A DNA stretch of 64,000 nt. Source: Marinobacter sp. EhC06. GTDB taxonomy: Bacteria > Pseudomonadota > Gammaproteobacteria > Pseudomonadales > Oleiphilaceae. This document shows, one piece after another, positions 40,245 to 49,651 of the stretch (positions are counted from its first letter, which is position 1; each line of letters begins with the position of its first letter). A program made the position numbers and the translations under genes. The notes beneath the pieces were generated by a model that had not been told where the DNA came from, made no database searches, and saw nothing but the letters and a program-made list of their open reading frames with translations. The DNA lies in assembly GCF_001650915.1 (NCBI RefSeq), contig NZ_LXYO01000011.1:1-64000 (forward strand), in the 5' to 3' direction.

Positions 40245-40421
40245 CTAGACTTTTGGTCCCTTGCCGCGGAAGACATTCACGATCAGTGACACGACCAGCA
40301 GTACCAAGAAGATGAAAAACAATATCTTCGCAAAGCCGGCGGCCGTTCCCGCAATACCTCCAAAACCAAGAACACCCGCAATGATTGCAATTACCAGACA
40401 GACGATAGCCCAATAGAGCAT
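40245..40421 (-). CDS. DUF1328 (YtjA-like) small membrane protein
   Basis: A 58-residue protein starting '[20 protein letters not shown]' with a Gly-Gly-Ile-Ala-Gly turn and a second helix ('[19 protein letters not shown]'). This is the DUF1328 hairpin of YtjA-like proteins, often induced by stress. AAAGGAGG lies seven bases before ATG 40421, a near perfect ribosome site. The MgtC-like shard lies just downstream. Confidence 0.9.
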   Translation of the reverse strand: MLYWAIVCLVIAIIAGVLGFGGIAGTAAGFAKILFFIFLVLLVVSLIVNVFRGKGPKV

Positions 40422-40522
40422 TTTCTATCCTCCTTTCGAGAGCTGTCTTTCAACCGTGGCACGCGGATGGTGTATGCGCAAATTTCAGGCGTGTTTGTGA
40501 AAGGATAGTAACGGGGCATCCA

Positions 40523-40726
40523 TCAGAGCTCGATAAACCGAGGCATAACCATCAGCCCCACACCCACGGCCAGCATCTCCCAGGCGCTGCTGGCCAGATA
40601 GGGATAAAGAATCATGGCAATTCCGCAGTATCGGGTGACGATGTTTTTTCTGCGCCGCCCGTACATGAAATACCCGAAGCCGATGCAGCCGAACAGTAGC
40701 GACAGGAAGATGTCAGCGGTTTCCAT
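40523..40726 (-). CDS. Small membrane protein with two to three helices
   Basis: A protein of 67 residues from ATG 40726 ('METADIFLSLLFGCIGFGYF'), with GGAGG about ten bases upstream; the open frame extends to 40867 without a ribosome site. It has a Tyr-Gly-Arg-Arg-Arg-Lys loop after helix 1 and 'CGIAMILYPYLASSAW'. This pattern recurs in a common small gammaproteobacterial membrane family of unknown function. Confidence 0.7.
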   Translation of the reverse strand: METADIFLSLLFGCIGFGYFMYGRRRKNIVTRYCGIAMILYPYLASSAWEMLAVGVGLMVMPRFIEL

Positions 40727-40891
40727 GCAGTGAAGTCCTCCGGTGAGTTTGTTCGCATAGACTGATACTAGCGCAAGCAGAATCAGGACGGGGCTACACG
40801 TGATCTTTAGGAACCGAACAATTTTTCGCCATTTAGGGTATGATGAAGGGCCAATGTTGGTAATCAAGCCAACGTTAACCTGGATATCATT

Positions 40892-41050
40892 ATGAGCAAG
40901 AAGCCCGAAAAAGTGACGTTAACGTCTGCAACGATTGAAGAGCAGACCGCTGCCTTTTTGAAGTCTGGCGGGTCTGTTGAATACGTGGGCAAGGGTAAAA
41001 GCGGGCAGGTTGCCTATCAGGGGTCGAAGCAGATTAACCTGAAAAAGTAA
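40892..41050 (+). CDS. 52-residue conserved-looking basic protein
   Basis: A 52-codon frame from ATG 40892 to TAA 41048. The product is Lys-rich with 'TIEEQTAAFLKSGGSVEYVG' and 'VAYQGSKQINLKK'. An imperfect hairpin (AATGTTGG/CCAACGTT, 40853-40876) lies just before it and could control translation. I do not recognise it, but composition looks coding. Confidence 0.5.
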   Translation: MSKKPEKVTLTSATIEEQTAAFLKSGGSVEYVGKGKSGQVAYQGSKQINLKK

Positions 41051-41097
41051 CAGGCAAAGGCGGATCCACGCTCCGACTTCGAGGTATGCATTGCCCC

Positions 41098-42393
41098 TCA
41101 AGGAATAGGCATCGGTCGTTTCCAAGGGTGACATAGTGCGAGCCAGAGGTACTTCAGGTACCAGATGCCTGATGTGTAGTTCTCGCGATCCTTGGTCGCC
41201 AGTAGCTTGATGAGATCGAAATGGTTGGTGAAGGCTTCACTTGGGGGCTTCACAAACACCGGTCTTCCCCTGATGTGAGACATGATGGATTTGGCCACAT
41301 GGGCATAGGCCCAGGGCGTTGAGGTGTTGGTGTCAAGTACGCCTGGTGCCAGAAGGAAGAGGTTGGGCGCGTCGGCAGAGAGGAAGCCGGAGTAGCAGCG
41401 ACTACCAATCTCGTTAAGGTTCTTCGCCTTGTTGATGGCTTCGAGGCCAAGAAATCCGAAATCAACGCCATACCCGGTGCCCCAGAGCAGCAGATCCGTT
41501 TCCAGCTCTTCCCCGTTTGACAGCTCAATGGTGTTGCCGCAGAGCGAGCGCACTTCTCCCCGATGTCGCTCAATGTCTGCAAAGTGAATGAGCATCCCTG
41601 GCCGGCCAGGGATGAGCTGGTCGCGGCGGATGTCGAAATCGCCCTCCGGCATTATTCCGGTTATACCCGCTTTCGCGTACCTCGCCCGAAGATCCTTGTT
41701 AGTCAATCGATGTATCAGACCGGCGGGCAGGCAGAGCATCTGGTACCTGGCCAGGACTCGCATGTCGATTCCAAGGTGCTTGATTCGTCGCGTTGGTCGC
41801 ATCCACTTGGTGGATCGATAGATCCACGCAACACGGTCTGCACCGTGAGCGAAGCAGAGATCCAGCAGATCGTAAGCAGACGCGCCACCTCCCACCACGG
41901 TCACCCGTTTGCCTCGCAACTCCTCGGGATCGCGCAAGGCGGAAGAGTGATATTCGGTGATTGAAGAATTGAACCTTGCGACTTGCGGTACGGTGGGGCG
42001 ATTGTGCCCACCAGTGGCGGCAATGAGCCATTTCGCTTGGTGTGTTCCAGTGTTGGTGAATATCTGCCAGCCACTTTCGTTCGGCAGTGCGCTTGTGACG
42101 GTCGCATTCAGGTGGATATACGGAGATAGCCCAAAGCGCTCCACCCAGGCTTCAATGTTGCCCAGTATGTTGCGCTGGTCCTCCCCGGCAAGGGGCAGGC
42201 TGCCAAGTGTCCAGTCTTCCTTGCGGAACTGAATGTCCTGCCAGTAAGGGAGGTCCCGCCATAAGCCACCGATGCAGTCACCGCGCTCCAGAAGAATGAC
42301 ATTCAGCCCGGCGTCTTTGGCGTATTTCAAGCAGATGATGCCGCCGATGCCCCCGCCGACGATAACCAGATCAAGGTCTTCATTGGTGTTCAT
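41098..42393 (-). CDS. Flavin-containing monooxygenase-like oxidoreductase
   Basis: A 431-residue FAD/NAD(P)H oxidoreductase. 'LVIVGGGIGGIICLKYA' is the FAD Rossmann motif at the N-terminus, 'VTVVGGGASAYDLL' the NADPH one, and 'LIAATGGHNRPTVP' and 'LLLWGTGYG' complete the family. It resembles FMO/Baeyer-Villiger-type enzymes; the substrate is unknown. Start ATG 42393 has GGAG six bases upstream; the frame opens at 42615. The FAD-linked oxidase gene is divergent. Confidence 0.88.
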   Translation of the reverse strand: MNTNEDLDLVIVGGGIGGIICLKYAKDAGLNVILLERGDCIGGLWRDLPYWQDIQFRKEDWTLGSLPLAGEDQRNILGNIEAWVERFGLSPYIHLNATVTSALPNESGWQIFTNTGTHQAKWLIAATGGHNRPTVPQVARFNSSITEYHSSALRDPEELRGKRVTVVGGGASAYDLLDLCFAHGADRVAWIYRSTKWMRPTRRIKHLGIDMRVLARYQMLCLPAGLIHRLTNKDLRARYAKAGITGIMPEGDFDIRRDQLIPGRPGMLIHFADIERHRGEVRSLCGNTIELSNGEELETDLLLWGTGYGVDFGFLGLEAINKAKNLNEIGSRCYSGFLSADAPNLFLLAPGVLDTNTSTPWAYAHVAKSIMSHIRGRPVFVKPPSEAFTNHFDLIKLLATKDRENYTSGIWYLKYLWLALCHPWKRPMPIP

Positions 42394-42625
42394 GGGGTGC
42401 TCCTGCAAATGCGGTGGCATCCCGAAGAGGGTAGGGGTGATCGACGCATTGCGTTCAATTTTTAAACTACACCCTCCCGGTGCCCAGTGCCAATGTTCCT
42501 CACTCCCCTGGCCAAAAGCGGCTAACAGTTCCGCCATAGTCCTTAAACGGTCTAATAACCCGCTGGTGTTCCCCTTGAAATGGCGCAGGATGAAGAGTGG
42601 AGTCCTTCGGGGCAAGGAGATAGCT

Positions 42626-44011
42626 ATGACTCAGTTGCAGCAAGGAACGATAGACACCTTCAGGGGGCTGTTTGGTGGCCCTGTGTTTGAACCGACAGAT
42701 GCGGGGTATCACGAGGCCCGCCAGATATGGAATGCGATGATTGATCGGAAACCGGCGCTGATTGCCCAGTGCCATTCGGCGGAGGATGTGGTGACCGCGG
42801 TTAATTTCGGGCGGGACCAGTCGATGCTGGTCTCGATCAAGGGCGGTGGCCACAACATCGCGGGCAACGCTGTGTGCGACGACGGTTTGATGATCGATCT
42901 GTCGCAAATGAAGGACGTAGAGGTGGATGTTGAAAACCGGAGAGCCTTCGTTGGGCCGGGTTGCACACTGGCAGACTTTGACGCGGCTGCACAAATGCAT
43001 GGGTTGGCCACGCCGCTGGGGATCAATTCCACCACAGGCGTGGCAGGCCTGACCCTGGGCGGCGGCTTTGGTTGGCTCAGCCGAAAACATGGCATGACCG
43101 TTGATAACCTGATCTCCGCCGATATGGTGACCGCCAATGGCCGCCAGACTCGCGCCAGTGCTACAGAGAATCCAGACCTCTTCTGGGGCACTCGGGGTGG
43201 TGGTGGCAATTTCGGTGTAGTCACCCGGTTTGAGTTCCAGCTACATCCGGTGGGGCCTGAGCTGTTGAGTGGCTTGATGGTATTTCCCTTCGATCAGGCC
43301 AAGTCGGTATTGACGCAGTTTGCACGTTTCACGGAAACCATGCCCGACGAACTCAATGTGTGGCTGGTGATTCGGCATGCGCCTCCGTTACCTTTCCTGC
43401 CTGAGTCGGTTCATGGCGAGCCCATTGTCGCCCTGGCGATTTGCTACGCGGGGAACCCGGAAGTGGGCGAGAAGCTGATCGCACCCTTACGTTCGTTTGG
43501 TGAAGCGCACGGCGAGCATGTTGGCGTTCAGCCCTACGCCAACTGGCAGCAGGCGTTTGACCCGCTGCTGGCGGACGGAGCGAGGAATTACTGGAAGTCC
43601 CACAACTTTGTGAAGCTGACCGACGATGTGGTCCGGGTTGCGTTGGAATTCGGGGAGAAGCTGCCATCGCCCCACTGCGAGATTTTTATTGCCTCGATCG
43701 GCGGCCAGACCGGGCGCGTGGCGCATGACGCCATGGCCTATTCCAGTCGCGACGCAAACTACGTGATGAATGTTCATGGACGCTGGGAGACACCCGGGGA
43801 AGATGAGCATTGCCGCCAGTGGGCGCGCGCGTTCTTTGAGGCTGCCAAGCCCTATGCCAGTGGTGGCGCATATATCAATTTTCTTTCACACGACGAGACG
43901 GAGCGGGTCGAGTTTGCCTACGGCGACGCCTACAAGCGATTAATGGAGGTCAAACAGAAGTATGACCCGGAGAATCTGTTCCGGGTGAATCAGAACATTC
44001 GGCCGGGCTAG
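42626..44011 (+). CDS. FAD-linked oxidase with BBE-like C-terminus
   Basis: A 461-residue flavoprotein. The FAD-binding part has 'SIKGGGHNIAGNAVCDDG' (the His is the usual covalent FAD attachment site) and 'GLTLGGGFGWLSRKHG'; 'FWGTRGGGGNFGVVTRFEF' closes it. The C-terminal 'AYGDAYKRLMEVKQKYDP' is the berberine bridge enzyme (BBE) motif. It probably oxidises a sugar or aromatic alcohol. ATG 42626 has AAGGAGA upstream. Divergent from the monooxygenase gene. Confidence 0.9.
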   Translation: MTQLQQGTIDTFRGLFGGPVFEPTDAGYHEARQIWNAMIDRKPALIAQCHSAEDVVTAVNFGRDQSMLVSIKGGGHNIAGNAVCDDGLMIDLSQMKDVEVDVENRRAFVGPGCTLADFDAAAQMHGLATPLGINSTTGVAGLTLGGGFGWLSRKHGMTVDNLISADMVTANGRQTRASATENPDLFWGTRGGGGNFGVVTRFEFQLHPVGPELLSGLMVFPFDQAKSVLTQFARFTETMPDELNVWLVIRHAPPLPFLPESVHGEPIVALAICYAGNPEVGEKLIAPLRSFGEAHGEHVGVQPYANWQQAFDPLLADGARNYWKSHNFVKLTDDVVRVALEFGEKLPSPHCEIFIASIGGQTGRVAHDAMAYSSRDANYVMNVHGRWETPGEDEHCRQWARAFFEAAKPYASGGAYINFLSHDETERVEFAYGDAYKRLMEVKQKYDPENLFRVNQNIRPG

Positions 44012-44021
44012 AGTTCGTTCA

Positions 44022-44538
44022 CTAGAGCAGACTCGATCTGATCATGTCGAACGTGTCCAGAATCCTCGCAACAAACTGGTCCTTTGGTCGGAAGCTGCTT
44101 TGGGTGTGGAGCGTAATGTCTCTCTGCAGATGATCAAGCAGTTTGTGCAGTCGCCTTCGGTGTAAACCCACCGCAGCCTGGATGGGGTCAAAGATCATGC
44201 CGGATAAAGCCGCAAACGCAGCCAGTGCGGCCATGACGGCAAACAATACGCCGGCGGTTGTTGCCAATGAAGGCTCCGGTGGAAATACGCTGCAGTACCA
44301 GCCACTTAAGCACGCAGGCGAGTGCATAGACCGGCGCCCACAGCAAATTGATCGGTGCCCGAAGCATGTCCCATCCAAGTGCCATCCGATTGGTTGATAT
44401 AGCGCCTGGATAATGAAAATGTCGGTCGATGAATGCCGGGATCCGGGCCCGACAATCGTCAAAGTAGCGCTCGACGGCTAAACGGATTGCCTGCTCTACC
44501 TGGGCTTCGGAAACGGTTTGGTCCTGCGTTTCGGGCAT
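44022..44538 (-). pseudogene. DUF6635-like membrane protein gene with a frameshift
   Basis: From ATG 44538 one frame encodes 'MPETQDQTVSEAQVEQAIRL' and 'RIPAFIDRHFHYPGAI', a conserved DUF6635-like start, then loses sense near 44270. A second frame carries on from there ('ATTAGVLFAVMAALAAFAAL' and a C-terminal helix, to 44022). Together they read as one protein of about 170 residues interrupted by a frameshift around 44260-44290. It could be a real mutation or a sequencing error. Confidence 0.6.
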
Positions 44539-44648
44539 GGTTGGTCACTTGGATGAAAGTGACTGATAGAGTGTCATCGGGCAAAGCGACGTGCAATGGC
44601 ATCGAGAAATTGAACTGAACATTTGAGCATGATGCCCAAGGCTTCTAT

Positions 44649-44677
44649 AAAAAAGCCCCTGCATGGCAGGGGCAAAA
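44649..44677 (-). terminator. Rho-independent terminator of the porin gene
   Basis: GCCCCTGC-AT-GGCAGGGGC-type stem (GCCCCTGC pairs with GCAGGGGC) with A-run on its left side, which becomes a T-run for minus-strand transcription. It lies 30-60 bases after the porin stop. Confidence 0.75.
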
Positions 44678-44707
44678 GACCACAACAATGACGCTGTGTG
44701 GAGTGTT

Positions 44708-45958
44708 CTAGAATTTCACTCGCAAGCCAGTCGTAACCAGAATAATGTCCTCATACTCCGGCGCATAACAGGTGTTGCCGGAAGTGGTGCACCATTCGGC
44801 CCGCTCGTGGCTGTGAATCTTTGCGCCGGCGTAGGCGTCAAACAGATCGGTTGGGCTGAATACGTAGCCGACACCAATAACAGACCCCTTCTCGTCGTTT
44901 TTGTTCCGATCCCGGGTTTCGCCGTAATGGATGTCGAATGCGTGCGTCCGGTTCGGGCGGTACCCCAGCTTTACATAGCGAAATTGGCCAAGCTCTGAGT
45001 CGGTGGCGTCAAAGGTGTCAGTCGCTTCTTCCGGGGTAAGCTTCTCTGCGCGGTTCACGGCAGCCAGCGAGAGGTTCAGGCCGGTATCACTGTGGAAGTA
45101 AGATACGGAGCCGCCGTAGGTGTTTACGTCTGGTTCGTCGCTGCTGAGATTGTCGATGTTCTGGGTTGAGCGGGAATACCCTGCGCCAATCAGCATTCGG
45201 CCGCCCGGAACCCGCAAGCCGGATTTAACGCCCATCTGAAGAATGGAATCCTGGCCGTCGTCGCCGTCATGGCCGGCACTCACGGAGATGGTTACCGGGC
45301 CGATGCGAGGGCTGTCGTAACGGATACGGTTGTGGCGGCCCTCAAAGTTGTAATCTCGAATACTCCCGGAAATGCTCACCTCGTTGCCGAACGGGTTGGC
45401 TTCGTCAAAGGGGTTGGTTTCAGGGGGCGTCCTGTTCGGCCTGGAGCGAAACGATGCCGGGAATGGTTTCAGAGCAAACCGGAGTTCGCCGCCAATCAGG
45501 CTGGGGTTGCGGAAACTGATCACGCCCGTGCCGGAATAATCCCGGCGCCCGGCATTGTAGGCGGCGCCTTCGCCAAGGCCTACTGTGAGCTTGCCGTAAG
45601 GAGTGTCGAGAAACGCATCGGTGATCCGCTCATCAATTTCCGGGCCGGTATTCTTCTGGGCGGGATCGACATCATTGGACGCGTTGGCGAATACGCCGAC
45701 TTCGATCAGAGCCCCGGCGGTCCAGCCATCGATAATGCGCTGGGTACCGCCGATGTTGAACCTGGTCGGGCTGTTGCGGTTGTCCACATGATAGATCTCG
45801 GTATCAGAACCAAGCCCCAGTTCGTTCGCGTTGTAACCGTCCTTCGCGTACATGATTGCCCGGTTAACCTGGCCACCTACTTCCACTTCAAGGGCCGATG
45901 CCGGGGATGCTGCAATGCTGAAAATCCCAGCCGCCAGCAGCGTTTTTGAAAACCTCAT
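44708..45958 (-). CDS. Outer-membrane porin
   Basis: A 416-residue precursor starting 'MRFSKTLLAAGIFSIAASPA' (signal peptide ending 'PASA'). The mature protein has alternating amphipathic beta strands throughout and a C-terminal Phe ('LRVKF'), the outer-membrane insertion signal. It resembles the general porin family (Gram-negative type, about 16 strands). ATG 45958 has GGAGG upstream; the frame opens at 46015. It is divergent from the LysR gene, which may control it, and next to a peptide-type ABC importer. Solute unknown. Confidence 0.88.
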   Translation of the reverse strand: MRFSKTLLAAGIFSIAASPASALEVEVGGQVNRAIMYAKDGYNANELGLGSDTEIYHVDNRNSPTRFNIGGTQRIIDGWTAGALIEVGVFANASNDVDPAQKNTGPEIDERITDAFLDTPYGKLTVGLGEGAAYNAGRRDYSGTGVISFRNPSLIGGELRFALKPFPASFRSRPNRTPPETNPFDEANPFGNEVSISGSIRDYNFEGRHNRIRYDSPRIGPVTISVSAGHDGDDGQDSILQMGVKSGLRVPGGRMLIGAGYSRSTQNIDNLSSDEPDVNTYGGSVSYFHSDTGLNLSLAAVNRAEKLTPEEATDTFDATDSELGQFRYVKLGYRPNRTHAFDIHYGETRDRNKNDEKGSVIGVGYVFSPTDLFDAYAGAKIHSHERAEWCTTSGNTCYAPEYEDIILVTTGLRVKF

Positions 45959-46015
45959 ATTGCCTCCGGTTTTTGTTTTGTACTGATTGCTCAGTGGCGT
46001 TTTCTGTGTTGACAC

Positions 46016-46102
46016 CCTCTTTATCGGCTACAGTTGATACCTATGTAAATTGAAAACATTAGATAGATATATGCGTTTTCTGCATCTGATCCGGAGATCA
46101 AC
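46016..46102. promoter_or_regulatory. Divergent porin/LysR promoter region
   Basis: Eighty-seven AT-rich bases between the porin and LysR genes. TTGACA lies at about 46008-46013 region on the plus strand, and an AT-rich run (GTAAATTGAAAACATTAGAT) fits a -10/LysR-binding region. LysR regulators usually bind between divergent genes at T-N11-A sites. The exact site is not resolved. Confidence 0.4.
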
Positions 46103-47026
46103 ATGAATATCAAAAAGTTGAGGTGCTTCCGTGCGGTGGTAATTCATGGCTCATTGGTGGCGGCGGCGTCTGTGATGAATCTGAGCCAGCCAGCAACCAG
46201 TCGCCTGATCTCTACGCTTGAAGACGAACTGAAGCTCAAACTGTTCAAGCGGGAGAAGCGCCGTCTGGTGCTTACACCGGAGGGCAAGGAGTTCTATCGA
46301 GAGGCGGAAAAAATTCTGGCCAACCTCGATGATTTGCCGCGCATCGTGCGGGAAATCAAGGATGGTGGCACTCGCACCCTTCGTATTGTGGCACTGGCGC
46401 GGCTTGCGAATAGCCTGGTTTCTCCGGCGCTCGCCCGGTTCGTGGCAGAACATCCCGAACAGCGTTTTAGTGTAGACGTTCGAGGCCATCGTGATATCGA
46501 ACAATGGGTGGCGGGCAGGCATTACGATATTGCAGTGGCACTGACCAAGCCCTGCAACCATCCGTCAGTGATCCAGCGGCCCTTCTTTGATACTGATGCC
46601 ATGGTGATGGTGCCAAAGGGGCATCCACTGGAGCTGCTGGAGTCGGTAACGGCAGAGCAGATGGCGGAACACGACATTATCGCTTTGGCGCCGGGACTGC
46701 GTCCCCGCTTTCAGATGGAAGAGATCTTTCATTCCGCCGGTGTAGAACTCACCTGCAAAATCGAAACAACCTCCAGTGTGCTGGCCTGCCAGATGGTGGT
46801 GGAGGGTTTGGGGGTAACCATTATTGACCGACTGGCAGCATTGGCGGTGGACGAGAGCCGGTACAGTCTTTTGCCCCTGAACCCCTCCTACAGACTTCAG
46901 TTTGTTCTGCTTTTCCCGCCAGGCTTTGAGGAGACACCGGCGACCAAAAGCCTGGTTCGTTGCCTGAGTAACCAGGTTCGTGAGTCGCTGGGGGAGCACG
47001 CCGTGATGACAGGCGACACCGATTAA
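46103..47026 (+). CDS. LysR-family transcriptional regulator
   Basis: A 307-residue LysR regulator. Residues 1-60 are the winged helix ('KLRCFRAVVIHGSLVAAASV', 'NLSQPATSRLISTLEDEL'); the rest is a two-lobe effector-binding domain ('GTRTLRIVALARLANSLVSPAL'). It is divergent from the porin gene and 150 bases ahead of the ABC importer operon, so both are plausible targets. The ligand is unknown. Confidence 0.93.
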   Translation: MNIKKLRCFRAVVIHGSLVAAASVMNLSQPATSRLISTLEDELKLKLFKREKRRLVLTPEGKEFYREAEKILANLDDLPRIVREIKDGGTRTLRIVALARLANSLVSPALARFVAEHPEQRFSVDVRGHRDIEQWVAGRHYDIAVALTKPCNHPSVIQRPFFDTDAMVMVPKGHPLELLESVTAEQMAEHDIIALAPGLRPRFQMEEIFHSAGVELTCKIETTSSVLACQMVVEGLGVTIIDRLAALAVDESRYSLLPLNPSYRLQFVLLFPPGFEETPATKSLVRCLSNQVRESLGEHAVMTGDTD

Positions 47027-47177
47027 GGATGCATTAATTGCATAGAAATATGACTTATATTCAATTTTAAAATCAATTCGCCCTACCTAAACTGGCCTCA
47101 TTCAATGATCGCCCGTCAATGAACCTTGCCAGGGTGGGCTGATCAGATTCTCCAAATAATGACAATCAGGAGGAGAG

Positions 47178-48731
47178 ATGAGGACCCGGACCCCGGTGCC
47201 ATTCAAAAATCGACTGATAAGCTTGGTCGTCGCTGGCCTGTTGCCGGTGTGCGCAAACGCAGGCAAGGATGACAACACTCTGGTGGTTGCGTTTGAAAAG
47301 CCACTCACCACCGTCGACCGATTGTATTCGATTCAGCGCGAAGGCCTGATCCTCTCCCGGCTGACCGACGACGGTCTGTTTTATGTGAACCCCGATTCCC
47401 TCGAGTTCGAACCACTGGCCGCTGAGTCTTATGAATGGGTCGACGAAACCACGCTGGATGTCACCGTTCGGGATGATGTGCGTTTCCACGATGGCAGCAA
47501 GCTGACCGCCGACGATGTGGTTTATACCTTTGAATGGGTACTCGATGACGAGTCCGACACCAGCCGTGGACCGGTGATTCAGTCGTGGCTTGAGAGTGTC
47601 GAGAAAACCGGGCCGAGAACGGTGCGCTTTAATCTCCATCTACCATATCCCATGGCGCTGCGGGACATGGCGATCAGCATTCCGGTCCGCAAGGAAGGTA
47701 CTTATGAGGGCGCCGATGGCATGGATAACGCGGCCGAAGACCGGCCACTCAATGGTATCGGCCCATACAGGATCAAAGAGTTCAGCGCCGGCCGAGAAAT
47801 TGTGATCGAGCGCTTCGAGGGTTACTACCACACTAGCCCGAAAGCCAATCCGGCCATTGAAACCATGGTATTCCGGGTGATTCCCGACCAGGGAACCCAG
47901 CAGGCGGAGCTGCTCAGCGGCGGCATAGACATGATGATGGGGGTGCCGCCGGATGTGGCCGATAACATCAGCCACCTTCCGGGCGTAGAGCGCAAGGAAG
48001 GCAACGATATCCGCATTGGCTACATTACCCTGGACGCTGCCGGCTATTCAGACCCGGACAGCCCGTTTACCAACCTCAAGGTGCGTCAGGCGATCAACCA
48101 CGCTATCAACCGGGAGGAAATCACCCGATACCTGGTGCGCGGTAGTGCAGAGGTGGTTCCCTACGCCTGTCACCCGCGGCAGTTTGGCTGCAATGCGGAC
48201 GGGCCTGTCTATCCCTACAACCCCGAAAAGGCGAAACAGCTTCTGAAAGAAGCCGGTTTCCCCAATGGTTTTTCCTTCAAGCTGTGGGCCTACCGCGAGA
48301 AGATCATTGCCGAGGCGGTCGTCAGCGACCTGAAGGCGATCGGTCTGGACGTTGATCTTCGGTTTGTGAAGCTCAATGTGTTCGCCAAAGTACGAAACGA
48401 CAAAGACATGGAAGCCTTCTTCGCCTCATACGGCAGTGGCGGCACCGCCGATGCTTCCGCCTCCACCGGGGTGCATTTCGCAGCAGGTTCTGCCCGCAAC
48501 TACACCGATGACGAAGAACTGGCCGAAACCGTATTGGCGGCCGAACGCACCATTGATCCCCTTGAGCGCAAACGCCTTTACAGGGAGGCCCTGAATCGCA
48601 TTGCCGAGCAGGCCTACTGGGTTCCCATGTTTTCCTACAGCCAAAACTACCTGCTGTCGCCGGGGCTTGAGTTCCCGGTTCCCAAAGACGGCGTTCCGCG
48701 TTTCTGGCAAGCCAGCTGGAGCGACCAATAA
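47178..48731 (+). CDS. Peptide/opine-type ABC substrate-binding protein (SBP family 5)
   Basis: A 517-residue precursor with a signal peptide (to about 'ANA', residue 28). It carries the family 5 signature 'DVTVRDDVRFHDGSKLTADD' and 'TADASASTGVHFAAG' in the second lobe, as in DppA/OppA-like proteins. AGGAGG precedes ATG 47178. The stop overlaps the permease start (TAATG), so the operon is tightly coupled. It probably binds peptides or related small solutes in the periplasm; the ligand is unknown. Confidence 0.92.
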   Translation: MRTRTPVPFKNRLISLVVAGLLPVCANAGKDDNTLVVAFEKPLTTVDRLYSIQREGLILSRLTDDGLFYVNPDSLEFEPLAAESYEWVDETTLDVTVRDDVRFHDGSKLTADDVVYTFEWVLDDESDTSRGPVIQSWLESVEKTGPRTVRFNLHLPYPMALRDMAISIPVRKEGTYEGADGMDNAAEDRPLNGIGPYRIKEFSAGREIVIERFEGYYHTSPKANPAIETMVFRVIPDQGTQQAELLSGGIDMMMGVPPDVADNISHLPGVERKEGNDIRIGYITLDAAGYSDPDSPFTNLKVRQAINHAINREEITRYLVRGSAEVVPYACHPRQFGCNADGPVYPYNPEKAKQLLKEAGFPNGFSFKLWAYREKIIAEAVVSDLKAIGLDVDLRFVKLNVFAKVRNDKDMEAFFASYGSGGTADASASTGVHFAAGSARNYTDDEELAETVLAAERTIDPLERKRLYREALNRIAEQAYWVPMFSYSQNYLLSPGLEFPVPKDGVPRFWQASWSDQ

Positions 48732-49648
48732 TGTTTAACTATATCCTTCGACGTGGGCTGATGGCCCTGCTGGTAGCACTTACCGTGTCTTTCGGCACCT
48801 TCGCTCTGTTCCATTTCGCAACGGACCCGGCCCAGACCATTGCCGGTGAAGATGCGCCCCAGGAGATGGTTGACGACATTCGCGAGCAGTACGGCTTCGA
48901 TCGGCCGGTGTCTGTCCAGTACGGGGATTGGCTAGGCAGTGCCCTTCAGGGCGATTTTGGCCAGAGCTACTTCTGGAAACAGCCAGTGGTAGAGCTGATC
49001 AAGGAGCACGCCAAAGTCACCATCGTGCTGGCGCTCTCCGCATTGGGTGTCACCATCCTGATCGCACTGCCGTTGGGGATAAGTGCCGCGCTGAAACCCA
49101 ACAGTTGGGTTGACCGGTTTGCACTATCGACGGCGGTATCCGCGCAGGCCATTCCGAACTTCTGGCTGGGCCTGATGCTGATCATCCTGTTTTCGGTGAC
49201 CTTTCCGATCTTCCCGGTGTCTGGCGACGCCACCTGGAAACACTACGTACTGCCCGCCCTGGTGCTTGGCGCCAGTTCGGTGCCGGCGGTGATGCGCCTG
49301 ACCCGAACCGGGCTGTTGGACGTGCTCTCCTCTGATTACATTCGCACCGCTCGCGCCAAAGGCTTCGTCGGCTACCGGCTGATTCTTCAACAGGCCATGC
49401 GCAACGCGTTGCTGCCCATCGTCAGTGTGTTGGCAGTGCAACTTGGCCACAAGCTGGGCGGCTCGGTGGTAACCGAATCGGTATTCAGCATGAATGGCCT
49501 CGGCCGCCTTGCCGTGGAGTCCATTTTTAACTCGGACATTCCGACAGTGCAGTCTCTGATCCTGATCTTTGTACTGACTTTTGTACTGCTCACGCTGGCG
49601 GCTGATCTGATCAACGCCTGGCTTGACCCACGGATTCGGATGGGGTGA
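48731..49648 (+). CDS. ABC permease, DppB-like
   Basis: A 305-residue inner-membrane permease with six helices and the EAA-type loop near the C-terminal half ('YIRTARAKGFVGYRLILQQA'). The periplasmic insert 'DPAQTIAGEDAPQEMVDDIR' and 'YGDWLGSALQGDFGQSYF' are typical of DppB/OppB. It overlaps the binding-protein stop by one base. It forms a heterodimer with the next permease. Confidence 0.93.
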   Translation: MFNYILRRGLMALLVALTVSFGTFALFHFATDPAQTIAGEDAPQEMVDDIREQYGFDRPVSVQYGDWLGSALQGDFGQSYFWKQPVVELIKEHAKVTIVLALSALGVTILIALPLGISAALKPNSWVDRFALSTAVSAQAIPNFWLGLMLIILFSVTFPIFPVSGDATWKHYVLPALVLGASSVPAVMRLTRTGLLDVLSSDYIRTARAKGFVGYRLILQQAMRNALLPIVSVLAVQLGHKLGGSVVTESVFSMNGLGRLAVESIFNSDIPTVQSLILIFVLTFVLLTLAADLINAWLDPRIRMG

Positions 49649-49651
49649 ACC

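Noticed and set aside
40111..40413. 100-residue ORF on the minus strand
   Set aside because: It is the wrong frame over DUF1328 (40245-40421), which has a perfect ribosome site and a family match.
42272..42625. Longer start of the FAD-linked oxidase
   Set aside because: The upstream part is antisense to the monooxygenase gene; ATG 42626 has a good ribosome site.
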